From positions 1 through 6,199 of the forward strand of contig JBILKV010000242.1 in the NCBI GenBank assembly GCA_044376515.1: a stretch of 6,199 nucleotides of DNA. Direction: 5' to 3'. Shown piece by piece: positions 1 to 5,089 of this stretch. Position 1 is the first letter of the stretch. Each line of letters opens with the position of its first letter. The notes below the pieces were generated by a model, which had not been told where the DNA came from, did not search any database, and saw nothing but the letters and a program-made list of their open reading frames with translations. A program made the translations under genes and the position numbers. The stretch is from Chth-196 sp044376515 (GTDB taxonomy: Bacteria; Verrucomicrobiota; Verrucomicrobiia; Chthoniobacterales; Chthoniobacteraceae).

Positions 1-76
1 GGTGGGGGAGGTGGGGGAGGGACTCATGGGAGGGGAGAAGGGGAAGGGAGAAGGGGAGAAGGGGAGGAAAGGTGGG
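1..76. repeat. G-rich purine microsatellite-like tract with quadruplex potential
   Basis: The tract opens with a perfect tandem 9-mer (GGTGGGGGA at 1-9 and 10-18). Positions 28-72 are purine only, built from variants of GGGGAGAA (32-39, 53-60, with shortened copies between). Runs of three or four G separated by 2-4 bases fit the canonical G-quadruplex pattern on the plus strand. It lies about 220 bases upstream of prs, in a gene-free stretch. Positions 77-231 show no convincing gene or RNA. The tract may be a simple-sequence spacer or a structural element; the sequence alone does not decide. Confidence 0.75.
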
Positions 77-231
77 CGGTGGCTGAACTCTGTGGCGCGA
101 TGCGGCCCGCTTTTAGGGTGGGAGTACGGGCGCTCGGCGACCAATACCGCCCACGGGAGGCTGTCAATCAACGCCAAAGTCTTCGTATGGCAGGGATCGG
201 TTGGAGCGCTTTTGGGACGGGATTTTTCCGG

Positions 232-259
232 TTGTATTCGCAATGCAGGCGGCTATGAT
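232..259 (+). promoter_or_regulatory. candidate sigma70-type promoter for prs-rplY
   Basis: A TATGAT hexamer at 254-259 matches the -10 consensus at five of six positions. TTGTAT at 232-237 is a weak -35 (three of six), with a 16-base spacer. Transcription would start near 265-267, leaving a leader of about 30 bases before the ATG at 297. This would exclude the longer prs starts at 201, 243 and 255. It is a pattern match only. Confidence 0.3.
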
Positions 260-296
260 CCCGCCCCCCCATCCCATGTTCCGCATCCCAACAGAG

Positions 297-1241
297 ATGA
301 AGGTCCTCACCGGGTCGGCCCATCGGGTGCTGGCCGAGCGGATCTGTGCCTACATCGGAGTGCCGCTTGGGGACGCCACGGTCACCTCTTTCCCCGACGG
401 GGAAACTTTCGTTAAGATTAACGAGAACATCCGAGGCCGGGATGTCTTCATCGTTCAGCCGAGTTGTCCCCCGACCAATCAGAATCTCATGGAGATGCTG
501 ATCATGGTGGACGCCGTCCGCAGGGCGAGTGCCGCCCGGATCACCGCGGTCATTCCTTTTTTTGGTTATGCGCGTCAGGACAGGAAGGACCAACCGCGGG
601 TGCCCATCACCGCAAAGCTGATCGCCAACCTGCTGACCGCAGCCGGGGTCAACAGGGTGCTCACGATGGATTTGCACGCCCAGCAGGTGGCCGGATTTTT
701 TGACATCCCGGTGGATCACCTCTATGCGGCACCGGTGATTGTCCGGGAACTCAACCGGCGCGACTTTGAGCGGCCCGTTGTGGTCTCTCCGGATGTGGGC
801 GGGCTGAAGATGGCCTCTTCCTATGCCGAGAACATGGGCGCGGGTCTGGCAATCGTGGCCAAGCGCCGGAAAAGCGCTACGGAGACCGAGGCGCTGAACG
901 TGATTGGCGACGTGGAGGGCCACGATGTGATTCTCGTCGATGACCTGACTGAAACCGCCGGCACCTTGACCAGTGCGGCCAGAATCCTGAAGGAACGGGG
1001 GGCGAAACGGGTGATCGCCTGCGTCAGTCATGCGGTGATTTCCGACATTGGGCAGGAGCGTCTGCGCGACAGTGCGCTCGAGGAGTTAATCACGACCAAC
1101 AGCGTTCCCGTCCGGGACGTCCCGGGCTTCACGGTGACCTCCCTGTGCATCTCCGAGCTTTTGGGAGAGGGGATGAAGCGGATTCACGACGACGAATCTG
1201 TCAGCTCGCTTTTCGAGATCAGCAAGAAAAACAAACACTAA
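297..1241 (+). CDS. prs: ribose-phosphate pyrophosphokinase (PRPP synthase)
   Basis: This cytoplasmic enzyme transfers pyrophosphate from ATP to ribose 5-phosphate to make PRPP, the precursor of purine, pyrimidine, NAD, histidine and tryptophan synthesis. The 314-residue product has the usual class I length and motifs: FPDGE (32-36), the ATP-binding flexible loop YARQDRK (91-97), the signature TMDLHAQQ (123-130), SPDVGGLK (164-171), the catalytic AKRRK segment (188-192), and the PRPP-binding loop VDDLTETAGTL (214-224). The last has Glu219 where Asp is more common. The frame is open upstream to a TTG at 201, with ATGs at 243, 255 and 276. The ATG at 297 is chosen because MKVLTGSAHRVLAERI aligns with the normal family N-terminus; the upstream 32 codons (Pro-rich, odd) are not family-like. 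No clear Shine-Dalgarno precedes it. rplY follows after 7 bases, so the two are probably co-transcribed. Confidence 0.96.
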   Translation: MKVLTGSAHRVLAERICAYIGVPLGDATVTSFPDGETFVKINENIRGRDVFIVQPSCPPTNQNLMEMLIMVDAVRRASAARITAVIPFFGYARQDRKDQPRVPITAKLIANLLTAAGVNRVLTMDLHAQQVAGFFDIPVDHLYAAPVIVRELNRRDFERPVVVSPDVGGLKMASSYAENMGAGLAIVAKRRKSATETEALNVIGDVEGHDVILVDDLTETAGTLTSAARILKERGAKRVIACVSHAVISDIGQERLRDSALEELITTNSVPVRDVPGFTVTSLCISELLGEGMKRIHDDESVSSLFEISKKNKH

Positions 1242-1248
1242 AGCGTTT

Positions 1249-1905
1249 ATGTCAAAGCAAGTTAAACTCTCGGCCCAGACCCGCTCGGGCGTCGGCCGCA
1301 CCTCGGTCAAGAAACTCCGTGCCGCCGGTCAGGTGCCCGCCGTGATCTACGGTTCCACCCAGGCCTCTACGAACCTGTCGGTCGGCGCCCGTCAAATGCA
1401 GGAGATTCTCAACCACGCGACGGGCGAGCATTTCCTTGTGGAGCTTGAGATCGCCGACGGCGCTTCCGTTTCGCACAAACTCGCGCTGGTGCAAGAGGTG
1501 CAACATCATCCTGTGCGTTCGACTATCTTACACGTGGATTTCCATGCGGTTTCCGCCGACGAAAAACTGCACGCTGAAATTCCGGTGGAGACCGTGGGAG
1601 AACCCGTTGGTGTCAAAAACTTCGGCGGTCGCCTCGAGGTGCTCCTCCACTCGGTGGAAGTAGAGTGTCTGCCAAAGGACCTTCCCGAGGTGATCCGCGT
1701 GGATGTGTCCGCCATGAACATCGGCGAGGCAGTGCACCTGCGGGACCTTCACCTGCCCGAAGGGGTTAGTTTTCAAGGAGACGGCGAGCTGACGGTGCTG
1801 AGGATCGCGGGCACCGTCGCGACCGACGCTGGGGCCTCAGCCGAAGGACCTTCCCAACCGGAGGTGATCCGCGAGAAGAAAGCGGCCGACGCGGACAAGA
1901 AGTAG
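1249..1905 (+). CDS. rplY: 50S ribosomal protein L25 (CTC/TL5 type)
   Basis: L25 binds 5S rRNA in the central protuberance of the large ribosomal subunit. At 218 residues this is the long CTC form rather than the roughly 95-residue E. coli form. The N-terminal L25 domain covers about residues 5-96 (start KLSAQTRSGVGRTSVKKLRAAGQVPAVIYG; RSTILHVDFHAV near its end). The C-terminal TL5-like beta domain follows at about 100-188 (EIPVETVGEPVGVKNFGG, then LEVECLPKDLPEVIRVDVS-like segments). A charged low-complexity tail (about 190-218, ending AADADKK) is typical of the family. The ATG at 1249 sits 7 bases after the prs stop with no Shine-Dalgarno, so translation may be coupled to prs. A strong terminator lies 25 bases downstream. 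The prs-rplY-pth order is a widespread bacterial arrangement and supports the call. Confidence 0.96.
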   Translation: MSKQVKLSAQTRSGVGRTSVKKLRAAGQVPAVIYGSTQASTNLSVGARQMQEILNHATGEHFLVELEIADGASVSHKLALVQEVQHHPVRSTILHVDFHAVSADEKLHAEIPVETVGEPVGVKNFGGRLEVLLHSVEVECLPKDLPEVIRVDVSAMNIGEAVHLRDLHLPEGVSFQGDGELTVLRIAGTVATDAGASAEGPSQPEVIREKKAADADKK

Positions 1906-1930
1906 CCTCCTTCGTCACCCAGTTTTCGAC

Positions 1931-1966
1931 AGCGCCGTCCCTCCGAGGTGGGACGGCGTTTGGTTT
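1931..1966 (+). terminator. intrinsic terminator after rplY
   Basis: A perfect 9-bp stem pairs CGCCGTCCC (1933-1941) with GGGACGGCG (1950-1958) around an 8-base loop. It extends by a G-U and an A-U pair to 1931/1960. The T-rich sequence TTTGGTTT follows. It implies that prs-rplY ends here and that pth has its own promoter or depends on read-through. Confidence 0.85.
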
Positions 1967-2059
1967 GTGGGGTGAAAGCGATGGAATGCACGGTTCGCGC
2001 AGACAAACGATCCGGCTTTAGATCTGTTGTTCGCGGGAGGGCAGAGGTTCAATTCTAGG

Positions 2060-2623
2060 ATGAGCGTGTCTCAACTGCCGTACCGGCTGATTGTCGGCCT
2101 GGGAAATCCCGGGCGGGAATACGAGCGGACCCGACACAATGTGGGGTTCTTGTTGCTAGAGCGGCTGGCCATGGGAAAGGCAGAATGGCGAAGGGAGCGG
2201 GCGTGGAGCGCTCTGTTGGCAAAGCTGGACGGAGTGCTTCTGTGCAAGCCGCAGACCTACATGAATTTGAGCGGGAATGCCGTCGCCGCGGTGGCCGGAT
2301 TTTTTCAGATTCCAGCGGCGCAAATCCTGGTGGTTTCGGATGACATGGCGCTTCCGCTGGGCAGGCTGAGGCTGCGTGCCGGGGGCTCGAGCGGGGGCCA
2401 GAAGGGTTTGAAAAGCATTGTGGAGGCGCTGGGCACCCCAGAGGTCGCCCGCCTGCGTTTGGGAATCGGTGGCGCAGCCCCCGAGGGGGCCGTCGGGCAT
2501 GTTTTGGGGCAGTTTCGAAAGGACGAAATTCCGGCGCTCGAGGAGATGTTGGAGCGTGCGGAGGCGGCGGTGGGGGTGGCGCAGTCCCAAGGATTGGCTG
2601 CCGCCATGAACGCTTTTAATTGA
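2060..2623 (+). CDS. pth: peptidyl-tRNA hydrolase
   Basis: Pth cleaves the ester bond of peptidyl-tRNA released from stalled ribosomes, recycling tRNA in the cytoplasm. The 187-residue product has the family length. It shows the N-terminal block LIVGLGNPGREYERTRHNVGF, with Asn16 and catalytic His26 (E. coli Asn10 and His20), then KPQTYMNLSG with Asn69 (E. coli Asn68), and VVSDDMALPLG with Asp94 matching the catalytic Asp93. In the substrate loop the usual GGHNGL reads GGQKGL (112-117), so the positions of E. coli His113/Asn114 hold Gln114 and Lys115. The frame is open to a TTG at 2027. The ATG at 2060 is preferred because it has an AGAGG 12 bases upstream and gives the expected N-terminus. 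It follows the rplY terminator by about 94 bases. No convincing promoter hexamers were found in that gap. Confidence 0.95.
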   Translation: MSVSQLPYRLIVGLGNPGREYERTRHNVGFLLLERLAMGKAEWRRERAWSALLAKLDGVLLCKPQTYMNLSGNAVAAVAGFFQIPAAQILVVSDDMALPLGRLRLRAGGSSGGQKGLKSIVEALGTPEVARLRLGIGGAAPEGAVGHVLGQFRKDEIPALEEMLERAEAAVGVAQSQGLAAAMNAFN

Positions 2624-2671
2624 CCTGCCCCTGAACCGCCCCCCATAGTGTCCGACCAACTTTTTACTGTG

Positions 2672-2974
2672 ATGAAGAACCGATACGAAGGACTGTTAAT
2701 TCTCAATGTGCGGGGCAACGACGAAGGCGCCCGGGAGGTGATCGAGCGCTTGGAAGCCGAATTTAAAAAGGACGGGGCCGTGCTTGAGCAGGTCCAGAAG
2801 ATGGGACACCGCCAGTTCACTTACGCTCCCGGCGATCTGAGCAGCGGGTTTTACGTGAACTTTGTGTTTCAGGCCGAGGCGGCTTTCATCCACAAAATGC
2901 AGACCAAACTGAAGTTGGACGAGCAGGTTTACCGCCAGCACTACCTGAAGCTCGCAACCGTCAAGGCGGCCTGA
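2672..2974 (+). CDS. rpsF: 30S ribosomal protein S6
   Basis: S6 is a small-subunit protein that binds 16S rRNA in the platform together with S18. The 100-residue product shows the S6 fold order. Strand one is RYEGLLILN near the N-terminus. A helix with EGAREVIERLEAEFKKDGA follows, then the VQKMGHRQFTYAPGDLSSGFYVNFVF strands (about 42-68), a second helix, and a final LKLDEQVYRQHYLKL segment. The ATG at 2672 is chosen because S6 proteins normally begin three or four residues before the Tyr-Glu pair. A GTG at 2648 in the same frame would add eight residues (MSDQLFTV) and cannot be excluded. Neither start has a Shine-Dalgarno. The gene lies about 48 bases after pth and 61 bases before ssb, the common rpsF-ssb order. 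The sequence is divergent, but family assignment is firm from context and pattern. Confidence 0.93.
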   Translation: MKNRYEGLLILNVRGNDEGAREVIERLEAEFKKDGAVLEQVQKMGHRQFTYAPGDLSSGFYVNFVFQAEAAFIHKMQTKLKLDEQVYRQHYLKLATVKAA

Positions 2975-3035
2975 GCCGAATTTGATTGAGGGCGGTCTTC
3001 GCCGTTTCCAATCTGTCGCTTATCCCTCTTTTCCT

Positions 3036-3524
3036 ATGGCAAATCTGAACAAAGTGATGTTAATCGGGAATCTCACTCGGGACCCCGAGGTGAAGTACCT
3101 CCCTAAGGGTGGGCCGGTTGCGGAGTTCGGGCTTGCGATGAACCGCTCCTACACACTCGACAACGGCGAGAAACGGGATGAAACGACGTTTGTTGACATT
3201 GTGATGTACAACAAACTAGCGGAGATTTCTGAAAAATATCTCAAGAAAGGCCGCTCGGTTTATGTCGAGGGAAGGTTGAAGCTCGACACTTGGGATGACA
3301 AACAGACTGGGCAGAAGCGGTCCCGACTGCGGATCATCGGAGAGGTCATGCAGATGCTCGGAGGCCGCGATGGATCTGGAGGCGGTTCCTCGGATCAGTC
3401 TTATTCGGGCGAATACGAGGATGCTGGGCGGCCCTTGCAGCGTCCTCCGGCGAGGCCTGCACCCCGTCCGACTGCCCCCAGCGACCCTGATCTGGATCCA
3501 ACGGGCGACGAGATTCCTTTTTGA
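3036..3524 (+). CDS. ssb: single-stranded DNA-binding protein
   Basis: SSB coats single-stranded DNA during replication, recombination and repair, and recruits partner proteins through its C-terminal tip. The 162-residue product has an OB fold at about 3-108, opening with LNKVMLIGNLTRDPEVKYLP. Candidate base-stacking aromatics are Tyr39, Phe52, Tyr58 and Trp86, at or near the places of E. coli Trp40, Trp54, Phe60 and Trp88. A Gly/Ser-rich stretch (110-125) leads to a Pro/Arg-rich linker (131-148), and the protein ends in the conserved acidic tip DEIPF. The frame is open to a TTG at 2982, but the ATG at 3036 gives the standard MANLNKV N-terminus. The start is preceded by a pyrimidine-rich stretch and has no Shine-Dalgarno. 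A strong terminator begins 25 bases after the stop, and no rpsR follows. Confidence 0.96.
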   Translation: MANLNKVMLIGNLTRDPEVKYLPKGGPVAEFGLAMNRSYTLDNGEKRDETTFVDIVMYNKLAEISEKYLKKGRSVYVEGRLKLDTWDDKQTGQKRSRLRIIGEVMQMLGGRDGSGGGSSDQSYSGEYEDAGRPLQRPPARPAPRPTAPSDPDLDPTGDEIPF

Positions 3525-3549
3525 TTTCCGCCAAAAGGTCTTTTTCTTG

Positions 3550-3582
3550 AAAGGGGCACCTGTCGGGTGCCCCTTTTCTTTT
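3550..3582 (+). terminator. intrinsic terminator after ssb, between convergent genes
   Basis: A perfect 11-bp stem pairs AAAGGGGCACC (3550-3560) with GGTGCCCCTTT (3566-3576) around a 5-base loop. The T-rich run TCTTTT follows. It closes pth-rpsF-ssb. The minus-strand gene ends at 3654 facing it. Read in that direction the stem has its own short T run, so the element may stop transcription from both sides. Confidence 0.9.
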
Positions 3583-3653
3583 CGAAGCAAAACGCTGTTC
3601 GGGAGTGGCCCGCGGATGGAGGCGACGCCCCCGCTTCTCCGGACACCTCCCGC

Positions 3654-4565
3654 TCAAAAGCTGAGGGTGAATCCAGAGGAGCGAAGAGATGCGAGGCTGC
3701 GGGCGATGCCATCCTGCGTGTCTTTCAGGGGTTCGTACTCGATCAGAAAGGTGCCGTGGTAGCCGGTTCTCGTGAGGAGTGAGCCGAAGTCGATTCCATC
3801 GGTTGGGTCGCCTACGGCGGCGGCGAGCCAGCCTTCGCCGGAGCGGACCCAGTCCTTCAAATGGCAGTAGGTGATTCTGCCCGCGAGCAGGTCGACTGCG
3901 TAACGGGTGTCGGCCGGCTCGGCCGCGCGTACGTTGCCTGGGTCGTAGTTGAAGCCGATGCGCTCCGGTAATTCAGAGATGAGACGGGAAAGGGCGCCGC
4001 GGTCGGTGGTCGCCGTGTGCAGGTGGGCGGCCGAACCGTCCGCAAGCCAGCGGATGGCTCCGTGGGTTTCAATCGCCATGGTGAGGCCCAACGCTTCGAG
4101 TTCGCGGTCGCATGCGATAAGCGCGGAAATCAGTTGCTGCCAGAGCGCCTCGTTCATTGCCGAAAGGGGAGTAAAGCCGGCAAAAAACCGCACCTGTTTG
4201 GCGCCGCATAGGGCGGCCGCCCTCGATTGGGCGATGGCTTTCCGCACCTGCGCCTCGTGGAGTTCTGACGTGGCCAGAGTGAAGTCGTTCTCGATGCAGC
4301 AGCCCGGGGTGGCAAGCCCCCAGTCTGCCGCCAGTGCGCGAAACCCGGCGATATCCTCCGGAGTAGGCTCCTCCGGAAGTCGGCCGGGTTGGCCGCCGCC
4401 GATGCCGAACTCGAGTTCACGGAAGCCAAAACCGGCCGCGATCTCGAAATGCTTTTGCAGGGGCAGGTTGCGGAATCCCCACTCCCCGCAGCCCACCTTG
4501 AGGACGGTGCCGGCAGGGGCGTTCGGAGCGTGTGCCGCTGCTGTGGACGAAGTCTGATCCAACAT
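3654..4565 (-). CDS. sugar phosphate isomerase/epimerase-family TIM-barrel protein
   Basis: The 303-residue product fits the xylose-isomerase-like TIM-barrel family (AP_endonuc_2, PF01261), which holds sugar epimerases, isomerases, inosose dehydratases and keto-sugar lyases or hydratases; the exact reaction cannot be read from the sequence. The barrel begins at LKVGCGEWGF (22-31). The expected metal ligands of tagatose-epimerase-type members can be placed as Glu166 (in AIETHG), Asp208 (NYDPGN), His235 (YCHLKDW) and Glu276 (LIEYEP), so an active metal site is likely. There is no signal peptide; the first 20 residues are Ala-rich and may be disordered. The ATG at 4565 has no Shine-Dalgarno, and a GTG start inside VLKVG is a less likely alternative. 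Upstream, 4566-4724 holds no gene and no clear promoter. The gene converges on ssb and shares the terminator region. Confidence 0.88.
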   Translation of the reverse strand: MLDQTSSTAAAHAPNAPAGTVLKVGCGEWGFRNLPLQKHFEIAAGFGFRELEFGIGGGQPGRLPEEPTPEDIAGFRALAADWGLATPGCCIENDFTLATSELHEAQVRKAIAQSRAAALCGAKQVRFFAGFTPLSAMNEALWQQLISALIACDRELEALGLTMAIETHGAIRWLADGSAAHLHTATTDRGALSRLISELPERIGFNYDPGNVRAAEPADTRYAVDLLAGRITYCHLKDWVRSGEGWLAAAVGDPTDGIDFGSLLTRTGYHGTFLIEYEPLKDTQDGIARSLASLRSSGFTLSF

Positions 4566-4724
4566 CGTGCCCGGAGGGGGAAGAGAGTTTTCGGAGTGGG
4601 TTGGAAGTTCGGCAGAAAGCGTCGCAAAAGACTGCTTCCCAGAGTGAAACCGCCTCGGACGCGGCCTTCCGTGTCCGTCACTGCTGCAAATCAGGCCGGG
4701 GCGTTCCCGGTTGCGACACGCAGT

Positions 4725-4925
4725 CTAGCGCTGGTTCCGCAAACGCGATGCAAGCAGTAGGGAACCAACGAGCAGCGTTGCGGCGACAACCGTGGGGTCG
4801 AAGGAGTTGAGTGCGCTCGGAGTGCCGGAATGGAGGTGCAGCGCGGACGCCGCGTGTCCGGGATGGGCGGAGGCGAACGATGGCGCGAGGGCGAGGACGG
4901 CGAGCAGGAGACGCTTCAGCTTCAT
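4725..4925 (-). CDS. small exported or membrane protein with HPGH motif
   Basis: I do not recognise a named family. The 66-residue product begins with a convincing signal peptide (MKLKRLLLAVLALAPSFASA, probable cleavage after residue 20). The mature part starts HPGH and carries His21, His24, His30 and His32 within 12 residues. A hydrophobic segment at about 45-60 (VVAATLLVGSLLLAS) is followed by the basic end RLRNQR, suggesting a single membrane anchor with a cytoplasmic tail. Mature N-termini beginning HPGH are typical of HupE/UreJ nickel-transport-like proteins, but the multi-helix core of that family is missing. Metal binding at the periplasmic face is therefore only a guess. The frame stays open upstream to 5210, but that extension overlaps the neighbouring gene and a hairpin; the signal peptide fixes the start at 4925. 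There is no Shine-Dalgarno. It could be a remnant of a longer gene. Confidence 0.6.
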   Translation of the reverse strand: MKLKRLLLAVLALAPSFASAHPGHAASALHLHSGTPSALNSFDPTVVAATLLVGSLLLASRLRNQR

Positions 4926-5003
4926 AAGGCTCAGAGAGTGCGGCGGGCCGGCCCGTTGGGCAAGCGGGATGAGGTCTGGCGGTACGTTTTTGCGGCATGC
5001 TGT

Positions 5004-5038
5004 AAAGCCCGCGTGGGACCGCATTCCCCGCGGGCTTT
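5004..5038 (-). terminator. long hairpin after the SGNH/DUF1080 gene, probable terminator
   Basis: A perfect 10-bp stem pairs AAAGCCCGCG (5004-5013) with CGCGGGCTTT (5029-5038). After a one-base bulge it continues with GGGA/TCCC (5015-5018/5025-5028) around a 6-base loop. On the minus strand it lies about 52 bases after the stop at 5090, and the T run is only the three T of the stem. This fits a high-GC terminator with a poor T tract. The rest of 4926-5089 shows no gene. Confidence 0.6.
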
Positions 5039-5089
5039 CTGAGCGTCCGAGCTTGCCCGAGTCAGACCGTCCAACCCTCCCGGGGGGAT

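Noticed and set aside
201..296. N-terminal extension of prs from TTG at 201
   Set aside because: The added 32 residues do not resemble any Prs N-terminus, and a candidate promoter lies inside this stretch; kept only as an alternative start.
2..415. Plus-strand open frame through the G-rich tract into prs
   Set aside because: Its Gly/Glu/Lys-rich start is a translation of the simple repeat, and its 3' part overlaps prs out of frame.
168..1031. Minus-strand open frame of 287 codons antisense to prs
   Set aside because: It lies opposite a clear prs gene, has no family pattern, and is rich in His/Arg/Gly as expected from the antisense of a GC-rich gene.
2156..2820. Minus-strand open frames antisense to pth and rpsF
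   Set aside because: They overlap each other and two well-supported genes, and show no recognisable domain.
3949..4557. Plus-strand open frame of 202 codons opposite the TIM-barrel gene
   Set aside because: The minus-strand frame has conserved metal-site motifs; this one is a Ser/Ala/Arg/Pro-rich shadow.
4566..4724. Possible promoter or terminator between the small protein and the TIM-barrel gene
   Set aside because: Only a short imperfect stem (ACGCGG with CCGTGT) was seen, with no T run and no paired -35/-10 hexamers.
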